From: Datisca glomerata
Taxonomy: Eukaryota > Streptophyta > Magnoliopsida > Cucurbitales > Datiscaceae
Length of the DNA: 64,000 nucleotides
Assembly (NCBI GenBank): GCA_003255025.1
Contig: QANY01009387.1
Span: forward strand, 310,001 to 374,000
Direction: 5' to 3'
The notes beneath the pieces are model-generated. The model was not told where the DNA came from. It worked only from the letters and a program-made list of their open reading frames with translations, and did no database searches. Positions 21,391-34,019 of this stretch are shown in pieces; the first letter of the stretch is position 1; each line of letters starts with the position of its first letter. A program made the translations under genes and the position numbers.

Positions 21391-23224
21391 GGAAAATTAT
21401 TGATTTGGCCATCGTAGTTAAGCACTTTATGTTTAACGGGTATGCTGACGTGACACGTTAAGTGATGACATGACAATCATGAGATCTACATATGCATTAA
21501 AATATATTTTTTCTTTCCAACACATGTATTATACATTTTTACTTTATTAATTTTTTTTACTTTTAACTATTTCTCTCTCCCTCATCCCTCGTCTCTCCCA
21601 ATCTCCATTGAAGCCTGCTTCATCTTTCTCTCGATCTCCATTGAAGCCTTCAACGAAGCAACATGTTGTTGCAGTTTCATTTCTCCTCTTTGAAAATTAA
21701 TTATCTTCTCTCTCAACTACACCTGGATCTAAAAAGATAATCAATATATTCTAAAGTTCAGACTCACAAACCATACTTATCCATTTGAATTGCAAGAAAA
21801 AGACTAACCCATTTGACAGAAACTACAATGATATTGAAAATTTCTCTTTTTTTAATCCTTTAATCTGCCAAGCTAAGTATAAATCGAGCTTAACCCAAGT
21901 TGATAAACCAAAACCCAAAACCACAAAGAAAACCTCAATACAACATAATTAAGATGAATGGATGGTTTTCGAGTTAGGGAAATGATGGTTTTCGGGTTTA
22001 GGGTTTTCATAAGAATGAAGAAAATGAAGAAGGAAGAGAAAGGGAGAAGGAGAAGGGCTAAAATCGTTTCTCCTCCTCTGAAGGTTGTTGCTTCGTTGAA
22101 GGCTTTGATTCTTCTCAATCTTTCTCACTGATTTTTTTCTTCATTTCGTTCATCCTTCTCCTTCTTTTTCTTCATTTTTGTTCATTCGTCAGCTCCCTTT
22201 CGAAGCACCTGAAGCTAGTGGTGTGGAAACGACAAAATCGAAGGTTGTTCTCCTCAGGTCCTCGGCTCAAAATCGACAAAATCAAAGGGTGTAAAACTGA
22301 CATCTGAAAAACAATTTCTATAAAAACTAAACCACAAAACAAAATACTTAATAGCATGGCGATACATTTATACAAAACTTCTACCCCGAGCACACGCAAT
22401 GGAGCCATAGACAGTCAAGTGAAATCCAATCCACGAAATAATTTGTTCCATGGACAGTATCATTGTGGTAAAGGTCGTAATGCCAGATGAATCATTACCG
22501 TAGGGCATAGAGGGGGAGGTCATAAGCATCTATACCGTAAAATCAATTTTCGACGGAATGAAAAAGACATATATGGTAGAATCGTAACCATAGAATACGA
22601 CCCTAATCGAAATGCATACATTTGTCTCATACACTATGGGGATGGTGAGAAAAGATATATTTTTAATCCCAGAGGGGCTATAATTGGAGATACCATTTTC
22701 TTTTCTTTTTAAAATTTGATCTCTTCTATCTCCTGTAAAAGGATTATATTTCCCATTGTTAACCAAATCCCTCAATCCGACTCGCGATCCATGTTTCCCA
22801 TCGCCTTCAATCCGACTCGTTCGAGATTGCTGAGCCAAAGCGCTAAGAGAGATGAGGGAAATATGGTTTTCGTTCTGTAGAGATGAGGGAGAGATGGTTT
22901 TTTTGGTTCATGAGAGATGAGGGGGAGAGGAGATGGGATTTTTTACATATTTTTTATAAAATAAAAATATATAATACAGTTGGAAAATATAAAATAATAT
23001 TTTAATATCATGTCATGACTTAACTTACCAAGTCATCACTTAACGTGTCATGTCAGCGTGTCCGTTAATGGAGGGTGACAGAAGGACCATATTGAAACGT
23101 TAAGCAAACTAGGATGACCAAATTCAGACTTTTTAAACTACGATGATCAAATTGAAAACATGTGTAAACTACGATGACCAAATTGAAAACATGTGTAAAC
23201 TACGATGGCCAAATTAGTATAATT
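21391..23224. mobile_element. Non-autonomous Mutator-like element with long terminal inverted repeats
   Basis: The left end contains GATTTGGCCATCGTAGTT and ACACGTTAAGTGATGACATG. The right end carries the same blocks inverted, AACTACGATGGCCAAATT and CACTTAACGTGTCATGTCAGC, over about 130-180 bp. The right arm holds three copies of a unit ending TGTGTAAACTACGATG.CCAAATTG. ATTAGATAT before the left end and ATTAGATGA after the right end may be a decayed 9-bp target duplication. Inside are purine/pyrimidine-rich stretches and a repeated CATTGAAGCCT, but no transposase. ORFs at 21873-22838 have no recognisable product; a captured gene fragment is possible but unproven. Confidence 0.6.
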
Positions 23225-24418
23225 AGATGAAGTGTTATCGAATAAATTTATACATCTCTCATATCCTTAAGTTTCAAATCTTATTCTACGATCAACCATC
23301 ATACTTGCTGCACCGATAAATTATCAAATTTCTAATGATCTATTAGAGATACTAAATATTTAGTTTACTATAATCATATGTTCAGATTCTGTTATGTGAT
23401 ACTATGTCATTTAATTAAAAGTGTCTATGAACTTTACTATTGATAATCTATACATCCTCACTATCTACCAACTCAATTATCCAACCTACATAGTGTTGAC
23501 CCATAGAGTCTCAATCATAATAGATCAAAAGAACTAAGATATTAGATATGAGTTCATAACATTTTCATGATTAAGAGCATTCATAATATAATAGCAAGGA
23601 ATCATGACTTTTTTAAGATAATACTTTTTTTCTTAAATCATTTATTAGTTCTTTTAATGCACTATTATATTAACTGAGTAAAGTATATTAATTGGATACT
23701 TCACCTAGTGATTAAGGTGAGTAAAAATATGTATATGGTTATTGCACTATGATCTTTTTTAATAAAGTGTCCAACGCCACTAGAGTGAAAATAAGTATCT
23801 CAATTCATAAAGAACGATTAGCTAAATACAACTTTCCTATGAGCTAAACTCAATATGACTAATAAATCAAGTATTAAATGACTGTGGACCTTTTTTTTTC
23901 ATGTAATATAAGAATAATCATTTTATTATTGTTCAAAGTAAATGTCTCCATCAAAGAAATATAGAATTCACGTGATTTAAGGGCACAATTCCAACAACTT
24001 GCAGGTGTCAGTCTCAGCAACGACGAGTCAACGTAGTAATAGTCAAACATCATATACACATTTGAATCAACTTATTCTCTTATGAACAGTAGAGAGCGAG
24101 TCGTTGTCTGTTTCGATGAGAAAGTTTTTTTTACGCCTAGAGTACTGAATATTCAGTACTCATTCATATCATCAATTGAAACGTGTCTTGAAATATTATA
24201 TTTATTCAGATTTTGAGGAGAGAATAAATAGTTTTTTGAAATTTAAAAAAAAGGTGTACACCTATCTCATCAAAAAAAATTAAGAAAATTTGTTTGTTTT
24301 CTTTATTTTACTATTTGTATTGAGTGTTTAGTTTATTTAAACCATCTAAAATAAATTAGACAACCCAGATCATTAGAACGACCCTATGACATTCTCGAAA
24401 GAGTTGATGACGACGACG
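23225..24418. other. AT-rich spacer
   Basis: No gene recognised. Parts could be decayed LTR DNA; nothing specific supports that. Confidence 0.4.
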
Positions 24419-24545
24419 ATGCCAGTTTACCCATCGTGTAGACTACACGAGGCCAGTGTAGCCATCGTGTAGTCTACATTATACCAGCGTAACCAATGTG
24501 TAGTTTACATAATGCTAGTATAGTCATCGTATAGTCTACACGATA
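24419..24545. repeat. 31-bp minisatellite built on a GTGTAGTCTACAC palindrome
   Basis: Four 31-bp units start near 24420, 24451, 24482 and 24513. Each holds CCAGTGTAGCCATCGTGTAG or a variant followed by TCTACA. The GTGTAGTCTACAC core is nearly perfectly self-complementary, so each unit can form a small hairpin. Confidence 0.75.
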
Positions 24546-24689
24546 GATACATGACGCTAGTGTACCACCATGAATGACACTCCAAAAATAAAATGTCGAA
24601 GGATTAAAATAAAGTAAAATGTCGAAAAAGAACTAGAAGAAGGAATCGTTGTCCAATAATGCATAAAACCCAATTTTTAGATTTGATTT

Positions 24690-24975
24690 GTAGCTAGATA
24701 TGGTTCAGATCTTTAAAAATGGTAAAAACTCATTTTCAGATCTGGGTTGTTGTCAGATCTTCTGGTTCAGATCTGTAAAAATGGGTGAAAACTCATTTTC
24801 AGAAAAAAAAAAATTCTCAGAAAATTCATGAACATGAATAGGAAAATAAATAAATATTTTGTTGTTGCATGAAGAAGTAAGAAGGATGAAGAAGAAGACG
24901 AAGAAGAAAACGAAGAAGAAGACGGAGAAGAAAATGAAGAACAAGTGGAAAAAATGAAAAAAGAAGAAGGAGAAA
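24690..24975. repeat. Short direct repeat plus GAA-rich microsatellite
   Basis: TTCAGATCTGTAAAAATGG and ACTCATTTTCAGA occur twice about 65 bp apart (24700-24803). They are followed by a (GAA/GAC)n run at 24880-24970. ORFs on the minus strand here are serine/phenylalanine-rich artefacts of the microsatellite. Confidence 0.65.
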
Positions 24976-26460
24976 TGAGGTGAAGGGTAAACATGTAACT
25001 TTATAAATATATTTTGAGTGGAATATGAGTCAGATGCCAGGAGAAACATAAATTAGTGTATGAGTCAATTTCTGTAAAGTGATTAATCTAGGGGTCCAAT
25101 TTAGCAAAAACCCGATTTTTTTTCCAATTCCTTGTAGTTCAATGGATTTCAGCTTTTTGGACTTTATCTTAAAACACGTTGCAGAGATTAATGTAAATTC
25201 ATAATGCTAATCAATGTAACGTGTCTAATAATAATCATAAATTAAAGTGTAAAACTTAATATGTGAAGGACATTGTAGTTTAAAAAAATTTCTCAAATTT
25301 TGATACTTTTGTATTTGTTATAGATTAATGCTATGTAATTTCTAATCTTCTTTGTATGGTAACAAATATTGTTCTTTTTTTATAATTTTTTAAGGCATAT
25401 GACTATTCATTTTTCTCATTTTATATTTGCCTCCTATTAAAATAATAAATATATTTAATTAAATTAATAAGTTAATCTATAATAAATATATTTAAATAAA
25501 TTTACATTAAATAACTTGTAGAGTGTTAGTGTTTTTAGAATTTAATTGAATAAATATATTTAAAAATATTTCTTCCTTTAAACTTCGTTTAGAAGTAATA
25601 ATGTGATAGTGATTTCTTATAGTATTTTGACATTAATCCTTGACACAATAAATTTGAAAATAAACTTCAAAATTTTCGAGGAATCTTAGATCAGATATGG
25701 AGATGTGCTTGTTTTTTATGTTCGAAAAGGAGACGAGGACAGCAAAATCCCAGCATGGATTACTAGGTTGATTCTCCTTCTGTAATGAAGGATGTAGGGG
25801 GAATTGACAGTGATTTGATTATTTCTTTCTTTTCTTCTTTTTGTTGACAAGTACTGTTTATTTTCTTGTTTAACTTGGGTTTAGCTTTCCAGACAAAACT
25901 TAATAAATTCTGATTCGGAATAGGAATAGGAATTGATGTGCTTACGTATGAAATGTTTCTAGTTAACTTATTTTTTATTTTCTTAGAAACCTAGAATTTC
26001 TTTCAATATTTTATTTCCAAAATGTTTCTTAGAAACCTATAATTTCTCTCAATACAAGTCCTTTTTCCTTTAGTCGACCCCTCTGTTGTCAATAATTGTA
26101 CTTTATTCACAATCAGATTTGACAAGTACATACAAAACCCCTCATAATTGCGAAAACAACCACTAATTATTACGTAGTTATAACTGCTGCCACGGGTAAA
26201 TAAACGTATATTTTTTGTTCTTTTCTAAAATTATGAGTTATGAACCATCATTCCTAACTCTCCTAATTTACTCCATTAACTTAACCTCTTTGTAAATACA
26301 TTAAATACAGTTAAGTTCACTTTTTTACTCCCCAACTTAGATCTGAGAATCAGATTTGGTAGGTATGAAGAGTCGTCTAATCAACCGGAGAAATTTTGGA
26401 AATATAAATATCTAGCATGGAGAAAAGTATTAGCATTCTTGAGGAACTAGATAGAGACAA
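24976..26460. other. AT-rich intergenic DNA
   Basis: No gene or defined repeat seen on either strand. Confidence 0.4.
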
Positions 26461-26754
26461 TCACAGGTAATAGTACCTACTTAAGGTTCAAAGGGGCGGT
26501 AGTGATGGTAATTTGTGGTGGCAGTGAAACATGAATTATATAGTGCTGGATAAACATGTATGTAATATGTTCCACAAACGAGAGGGAGATAGAGAGAGAA
26601 AATGATTTATAGTGAATGTGAATATGTTTAGCTTCCTCAACATGAGTGTCTAAGTCTCTTTATACAGAGAGAGATATAAACTCCATTTAATAATGGCCAA
26701 TGAGTGAGTGACAGATATCTTAGTGCCAATGTAGGCTAACGTATGATGTGTCTC
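26461..26754 (-). repeat. LTR-like fragment abutting element B
   Basis: Similar to 19426-19745, with a minus-strand TATA-like CTGTATAAAGAGAC near 26665. It ends where homology to the element A LTR begins (ATGATGGTTGACC at about 26760). The 5' LTR of B is therefore truncated or recombined at this point. Confidence 0.45.
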
Positions 26755-27617
26755 TCTATATGATGGTTGACCGTTATGACTTCGACTCGCTGATGTGTCA
26801 CATGTCGCTCTTATGAACTACTGTCAAGTGTCAGCTTTGACTGTTCAACGTGATTCCTGGATCCATGTCAGTTACTGACCGACGACATAAAGTGCATATT
26901 GTATTATATATTCTTTCTATGTAATCATTTATATCCTTATAACCACTAAGTCAAGTGACAAAGACTTAAGTGAGCCTTTTGCCTTAGAACAATTCTGGAG
27001 GTTATAATCTGGTAGGATTTGGATGATGTTCACTATATTGGAAAGTGTATCCCTTCACCAGTATGACCTCTATAAGTGTTATGGATGTGCCAACTTCCCA
27101 TTTACGGGAAGTGATTTAGGTTTTAAGGCACCCCAACGTAATGACATTTATCTCGTCGATGTGGCACGCTCTCTGTGTTCTTCCTTCTCAGATTTATTGT
27201 CACTGCACGTGATGCATGGCGCAATGTGAAACGTAGCGTACATGAGAATCCTCCCTATAGATACCCTAACGAGCTTGTTGATGTGTCATTACGTTGTGTC
27301 CACTGCCAATTAATCAAATGATTAATTAGAGTGGACCTCACATGGAAGCTTCTCAATAAATAGAGGCATTCCCTTTCATTTAGAGGACTTTTACTTTTGC
27401 TTCATATTTTCTACTTACTAGACTTGAAGAATTCTCTCTTAATTCCTCATCCCAAGAGCATTTCGTCACCTCCATATGTTGGCACAAAGTGATCGTCATT
27501 CACCCTTCAGATCCTAACCTTCACGTTCACATGCTATATTTATCATTTATTATGACTAGATCATACCTGTAATTACACCCATGTGACATCATGGTCACAC
27601 CCCCTTAGCTCTGAACA
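26755..27617 (+). repeat. 5' LTR of element B (3' 860 bp)
   Basis: Aligns along its length to the 3' LTR of element A (reverse strand, about 1972-2850), from GATGGTTGACCGTTATGACTT to the terminal CTCTGAACA. It contains AATAAATAGAGG (27354-27365) as a TATA-like element. The first 390 bp or so present in the A LTR are absent. Confidence 0.75.
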
Positions 27618-27637
27618 TTCGGTGACTCCGTTGGGGA
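27618..27637 (+). other. Primer-binding/leader motif of element B
   Basis: TTCGGTGACTCCGTTGGGGA directly follows the LTR end and precedes gag by 25 bp. It corresponds to the motif at 14770-14790 in element A. Confidence 0.5.
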
Positions 27638-27662
27638 GTGATCTGTCACTGTAACTTCAACT

Positions 27663-29150
27663 ATGTCGGGAACAGATGAAATCACCACCACACTGGAGCA
27701 ACCTAATGTCGATGCAATAGCTGCTACTGCATCAAGAATGGATCATGCTGCAGCTATTAGAGAGTTGAAAATTTCCAACAATGATCTCTATGCTTCCAAT
27801 AATGAGATTCGGGCAATGTTGAGTACTTTCACAACATTACTCTAAGGGCCTTCCACACAAAATTCACATGCACCTCCACAATTGCACCTGACGCAAAACG
27901 GCCAGTCACGAATAAGCTCAGAGCAACCATAAGTCTCAACTCCTAATATTCACGCTCCACATGCACTTATCACTGTCAATGGTGTCTTGAGACCTATTAC
28001 AACCACCAACAATGAAAATGTAGACAATCCATCCAACCCTTCTCTTGTCGTCATCACACCCACTGTCATGATGCAAGTATCGCTAGTGTAAGAGACGCAG
28101 TGTGCTTCAAAATATATCCTTCATGAGTATTTGGAAAAGATGTTCTAGGTAGATAGGATGAGAACATCCATGAACGACTCAGTCATAGACTTTCAACCAC
28201 CGTATCTGGTAGAATTTGCAAGCCAACCATACCCCGTTGAATATGTGCCTCCCAGATTTCAGAAATACAATGGGAAGACTAGTTGTGCAAAAGAGCTTAT
28301 AACTCGATTCATTGACGGTTTAGGGCCATATGGTTATGATAACTCTATGCGCCTGAGGAAATTTTCTAAATCACTTATTGAACGGGCTCATACATGGTAT
28401 GATAACTTAGAACAAGGATCTACTTTGACATGGGCACAAATGACTTCCATCAATTGTGCAAAATTCTTTGTGTCAGGAGAAAATGTGAGCATCCTAGATC
28501 TCGAGAGAGAATCACAAGGACCCAATAAAGAGTTGACCGTTTATGTACAATGATTCAAGGACAAGGTGATGGAATGTACACATGATTACAAAGAAAATAG
28601 ATTGGTAAATATGTGCATCGGTGGTATGATCAACGAATATAAGGTGCATTTGGAGAAATCTAAATATTACTTCTTTCGCACGTCTTCAATTGGCTGCACA
28701 CTGTACAAGCACTTCTGTAATTAGGCAAAAGCTGACAGAGCGAAATGAGCGTGGTGACCGTACATGGAAGTTGATGTCACGCTATACATCATAAGTAGCC
28801 ATGGCACAGTCACATGGTCGAGGGGTAAGAAGGGAATACAGATGACAGATATATGCTACCACATTTCCCCTGTTCAATTGATAAAGTTGAAGCCTTACTT
28901 GACGCTTGGGTTAAAGATAAAGAAATCAAGCTTCCATGTGTTGTTACACTCCCTATAAGAGATGAGAGGCAATCCCCTAAGTATTGTCATTTCCACCAAA
29001 GTTTGAATCACCCGACTAAGGATTACAGGACTTTCAGGAGGATATTTGATGAGAAACTAGAAAAGGATAAATTATCACGGAAGATGTCGCTCTTGTTGAA
29101 GAATAACCTTTTCCTCAGCATGCTAAAGTAAACATGATCAGTGCATATGG
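27663..29150 (+). pseudogene. gag region of element B
   Basis: It starts ATG at 27663 (MSGTDEITTTLEQPN), placed just after the leader. The conserved core (28158-28553) contains KYNGKTSCAKELITRF, SLIERAHTWYDNLEQG and TWAQMTSINCAKFF, followed by a stop. A decayed zinc knuckle appears at about 28980-29030 (YCHFHQSLNHPTKDY, with Y where the last C is expected). In-frame stops and shifts occur at 27843, 28551 and later. Confidence 0.8.
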
Positions 29151-29439
29151 TGGTCCTTCATCTTCTTATGTAACAATGATAGAGGATGACAACGAAGAAA
29201 ATCCATCTGAGGGGAATGCCAAATTCATAGAATCTCTACTGAACACAAGGCTTTGCAAGAATTTTTTTTGATACTAATGAATTAGACGACATAGCAAGGT
29301 GATAAGTAACTCAGACATTGGTGGATGATTTTTAGCATAGTAGTATGAGGACGCACTATTTCTTTGTACAACTGCCACTGGGCAGAATAAGGCAAAACGA
29401 AGAAGGAACAATCACATTCACCAATGGAGACCATCGTGT

Positions 29440-30027
29440 CAAGAGAACTGGGCATAATCACCCTCTATATATCGAAGCTACTGTGATTGGTGTGCAAGTA
29501 AAATGAGCATTGATAGACAGTGGATCAGGAATCAATGCAATGTCAAATTCCATATTTAGAGCGGCATGGATTCTTGAGAAGAGACTTGTGCGACAGTCAA
29601 TCATGATAACAAGATTCTCTTCAGCAGCCGTAAAACATTGGGTTACGTCAATGTTGAACTCCAAGTGGGTCCGATGAAGACTATGAATTATTTTCATGTG
29701 ATTGAAGCTAAGACTATGTACCACATACTCCTAGGCTAGCCATGGATTCATGATCATGAATATGTGTCGTCAACATTACATCAATGTTTGAAAGCATGGT
29801 GGAAAGGAAGAGTTGTCACTGTGGCAGTTAGCAAAGCTCCATTTGATTTGGCTGAAGTAGTGATGTTTGATAATCTGGTAGTAGCAGGGACAACTGGACC
29901 AAGAAAAATCATAGCAATCACTTTAGAAAAATGGGAAAATAGTGGAGACAAGACAATTATGAAAACATGGACAAAGCTAGTTACTCCCGTCAAACTACTA
30001 AATGGAAAGAAAGCATATCGCTTATGA
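29440..30027 (+). pseudogene. Retropepsin region of element B
   Basis: HPLYIEATVIGVQVK, then a stop and LIDSGSGINAM (about 29507-29540), is the aspartic protease active site. YHILLG-like and HEYVSSTLHQCLKAWWKGR (29755-29820) correspond to the block after the flap. The downstream part to 30027 is a K/T-rich linker that matches element A. Confidence 0.75.
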
Positions 30028-31160
30028 TGGTGCGCGAGGCAACGCACACAGCTTGATCCCTCTAGTGACAAAAGGGAAGTGGAAGATTTTATGATGGAGG
30101 AAGCATTTGAAAAACTACATGGTCTATCAAATGGTATATATGTAATGAATTGTGAACTACTAGAGCATCCTTCGGTCAAGAATCCTTTACCGCCACAGGA
30201 TGAATCAGAAGAAGTCCAACTTGAAGATGGAACAGTCAACAAGCTAATCTTCTTGGCTAAGAGTCTAATGAATTAACAAAGGTAAGCATTACTAAGGTTG
30301 CTGAAAGAGTTTGAAGATGTATTCAGATGGTCTTATACTGATATGCTAAGGCTGGATCCCACCCTGGTAACACATAGATTGGGAGTTTCTAAGAGTTACA
30401 CGCCAATCAAACAGCCACCGTGAAATTTTCGTCCCGATGTTGAACTTAAAATTAAGGTAGAAATCTAGAAACTCATTGAAGTGGGATTTATCAAACCCAT
30501 CAAACATCTTATATGATTAGCGAACATTGTCCCCGTGAAGAAGAAGAATGATTAAATTCGATGTTGTGTTGATTTTAGAGATTTAAACAAAGCATGTCCT
30601 AAGGATGATTTTCCTTTATCCATGTAGATGCCCTGGTAGATGCCATAGCAAAGCATGAAATATTTTCATTCATGGATGGATTTAGTGGATACAATCAGAT
30701 CATGATGGCAATGGGGGATGCTGAGAAAATGGCCTTCCGAACACCGTTTAAGAATTTCTACTATGTTGTGATGCCATTTAAACTAAAGAATGTTGGGGTA
30801 ACCTATCAACGGGAAATGACGGCCATTTTTCATGATATGATACACGACTATGTTGAAGATTACGTAGATGCTCTGGTGGTAAAGTCTAAGAAAGTTGAAC
30901 ACAATTTAAGGCATTTGAGAAGTGTTTTTGAGAGATGCATGTTTTATAAGTTGAAGATAAACCCATTGAAATGTGCTTTTGGTGTGTCTTGGGAAACGTT
31001 CTCAGGCTTCTGTGTGCATAAGTGAGGAATAGATATTGACCAATCAAAGGTAAAAGCCATCATAGATATGCCACCTCTGCATTCAATAAAGGAATTAAAG
31101 GTCTTCATGGGAAAAGTGTCATATGTAAGTTGTTTCATAACTGCCCTTGACGAATCTTTG
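30028..31160 (+). pseudogene. Linker and reverse transcriptase of element B
   Basis: A linker ORF (30079-30276) leads into RT: DLNKACPKDDFPLS near 30580-30620, FMDGFSGYNQIMMAMGDAEKMAF (two pieces, 30672-30740) and FYYVVMPFKLKNVGVTYQ near 30755-30810. The catalytic motif reads YVDA (30861-30872) instead of YVDD, so the second aspartate is lost. The thumb and connection continue to 31160 with a stop at 31023. Confidence 0.85.
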
Positions 31161-31715
31161 AGTGATTTACAATCATTGCTGAAACAAGATTGTGATTTCT
31201 TCTAGACGGATGAACACCAACGTAAATATGATGCTATAAAGAATATATTCTTAGGTTCTACTACCATGGTACCCCCACGTAATGATTTACCCTTTTTACT
31301 TTACATTACATCGAATTCCAAGTCTATATGAGTTGTGTTGGCACAACAATGAGAAGAGGTAGAACGACCGGTCTATTATTTGAGTAGGGTTTTGTGTGGA
31401 GATGAGTTGAGATATTCACCCCATGAAAAACATTGTTTAGCACTGATTTTTGTCACATAGAAGTTTCACCATTACATGATGGGGAATAAAGTTCACTTGA
31501 CGATAAAATCTAATCCAATTCATTTTCTTTTATCCAGACCCACACTAAATGGGAAGCTTACTCAATGGACGATGTTATTGAGTGAATTCGATATAACTCC
31601 AATTACTCTAAAGGCGCAGAAGAGTCAAGCTTTGACAGATTTACTGGCTCAATTTCTTAGTGGGATACCAGAACCTATCAGTGAGGCCATACTCGATGAG
31701 TTACACGAAGTCAAT
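31161..31715 (+). pseudogene. RNase H domain of element B
   Basis: It covers the C.FF.TDEHQRKYDAIK block near 31195-31240, LLYITS near 31300, and the ORF from 31476 (VHLTIKSNPIHFLLSRPTLNG, SEFDITPITLKAQKSQALTD). Order and sequence match element A. Stops at 31204, 31329 and elsewhere. Confidence 0.8.
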
Positions 31716-32160
31716 GTTTGCAATAATGCATCATGGACTCTTACGTTTGATGGATCATCTACTCATTCTAGTCATGGCGCATGACTTATTTTAGAATATC
31801 CTCTTGGTAATATTTTCTCAAGGGAATACAAATTAACATTCCCGTGTACGAACAATGAGGCAGAGTATGATACTCTTTTATTGGGATTTTGTTATGCCAA
31901 TGAGAATTGTGCTAATATTATGAAAGTCAAAGGAGATTCCAATTTGATCATCAGCCAAGTGAAATTATATTTTGATGTTAAAGAAACGGCTTTAGCCAAT
32001 CCATCATGAAGTTCAGAAAATGATTGAAGCGTTTGATTGTTTAGTCTTTGAGCATGCTTCGAGATCTAACAATCACCACGTTGATGCCTTAACCATGCTT
32101 GCTTCAGAGCTTCCACTCATCGAGCCTATTCTAAGCATTGAGATATCACTTAAATCTACA
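31716..32160 (+). pseudogene. Archaeal-type RNase H of element B
   Basis: It begins WTLTFDGSSTHSSHGA near 31733, followed after a stop by CTNNEAEYDTLLLGF (31850-31890) and KGDSNLIISQVK (31930-31970). A frameshifted tail includes NNHHVDALTMLAS (32070-32105). It is the same lineage-defining second RNase H as in element A. Confidence 0.78.
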
Positions 32161-32199
32161 ACTATGATTTCTGAATGAGGTATTGAGCAATCACTTCAA

Positions 32200-33860
32200 G
32201 ATTGGGAAGCGATATTAAGGAGGAATTATCCAAGGGAGATGTAACTTTGAACAAAGAGCTAAAACATTTCATGATATTGAATGTAATTCTTTTCTTCAAA
32301 GGTTCAGATGGAGTACTGTCACGTTGTGTAAACATTAAAGAAGGTCACTGTCATCTTACTCACCTCCATGATGACTTTTGTTCTATGGAGGGACCACCTT
32401 TACATCGTTGTTTGCAGAGAATGGGATTATATTGGCCAAGTATGAGTAGAGATGCTACAAGCCTATAAAAGAACTATGGAAAATGTCAATTGATCCCTGA
32501 TCCAAAGGAAGTTAATTTATTGGAAGCTGTTACAGATTGGTAACAACCTAACATTACATACCTGAACGAGCGCATGCTCCATATAGATGCGATAGTTGCT
32601 GCTATTGTACAAATGAAAAGCTCACGTTTCTTTCTCATCAATGGTGAACTCTTCAAGAAAAATATCAATGGTTGTCCTCTGAAATGTTTAGGTTTAGATG
32701 ATAAAAATACCATAATAGAGGAAGTGCATAGTGGAGCGTGTGGAGAGCACCAAGGTGGCAAACGTCTATATGAAGAATTACTATGGATTGGTTATTACTG
32801 GCTAACAATAGAGGTAAATACGTTATAATTTTCCCAAAAATGCTATGCTTGTCAAACTTTAGGAAATTTCATTCATGCGCCAACAATACCCTTACATTTG
32901 ACTGAAGTCTCGTAGCATTTTCATACTTGGGCATTGGATTTCATTGGTCCTATATCTCCATCTTCAAGAGGAAATATATGATTCTTAACTGCTATAGATT
33001 ATTACACTAAGCGGGTATAAGAGGTATAAGCCATACCACTGAAGGAAGGTACATGGGAACAAGTATACAATTTCATAGAGGAATACATAATTTGCCGCTT
33101 CGGTATTACCAAGACGCATTATCTCAGATTGCATTGCATTTACAAGCAGGGTTGTAGCTTAATTATTCAAAGCATACGATATCCGCCATGACGGGTCCAC
33201 TCCTTATCACTCAAAGGAAATGGTCCAGTTGAAGATACTAACAAGACTTTGCTTTGGATACTTAGTCAAATCATCCACGATGTACAAAATACTTGTCATG
33301 AGCTCTTACTGCTTTCATTATGGGCATACCAAACTTCAAAGTCATCATAAACACTAGCGATCCCTTTCACAATAATATACGGATATGAGGCAATTATCCC
33401 AACAGAGGTAGATGTACCTTCGGCATGGTTATCATCTGTGGCAAGTGTTGAACATTGTGCACACCTTGCTGACCTAGAGGCGATGGATGAAAGAAAAGAT
33501 AAGGCAAGAGAAAATATTCAGATGTATCAGGAACGCATGGGTAAAACTTGTGATAAAATAATGAGACCTCGAACATTTGGCATTGGACACCTAGTATTAA
33601 ATGTGACAAATCATATCATGAGAGGGGTGCATGCTTAGAAATTCACAACCAAATGGGAAGGGCCTTATGAAATTTTCTCCATCGTTGAAAGTGAGTATGT
33701 CGCTTGGCTAATTAGAGGACTCATTGCCCCTTGTCGTCACCTATAAACTTTAAGTTTATCAAGAAATATCATCCATGAGGATGGAGTCGTTTATGAAGAT
33801 TTTTTATTGCAAAAGCAGTTAGAGGAATCTCAAATTAGTTTGTCTACTTGTAATAAATGA
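32200..33860 (+). pseudogene. Integrase region of element B
   Basis: The N-terminal HHCC-like part is at 32340-32860: HLHDDFCSMEGPPLHRCLQRMGLYWPSM split by a stop, then EVHSGACGEHQGGKRLYEELL. The core begins FHTWALDFIGPISPSSR (32918-32975). The later catalytic parts are frame-shifted (33110-33260), and the DN pair reads as a broken LRLHC region. The C-terminal part is open at 33438-33638 (DERKDKARENIQMYQERMGK) and the KFTTKWEGPYEIFSIVE segment follows (33640-33690). No chromodomain is visible, as expected for the Tat lineage. Confidence 0.8.
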
Positions 33861-34019
33861 GTTCTGGACGACTAAAAGTTATAGTCAGAGTTCTTAGAAC
33901 ACTCTTCTAATGAAATGAAAGAGTGGTTATTTAAAAATTTTATTCGGTTTATGAAAAATTTGATTTACGACCAAACAAGACTAAACATATATGTCATAGA
34001 TTGTTTAGCATTGTGTTTG

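Noticed and set aside
24753..25049. Minus-strand ORFs rich in S and F.
   Set aside because: They are read-through of the GAA/GAC microsatellite and flanking T runs; no conserved residues.
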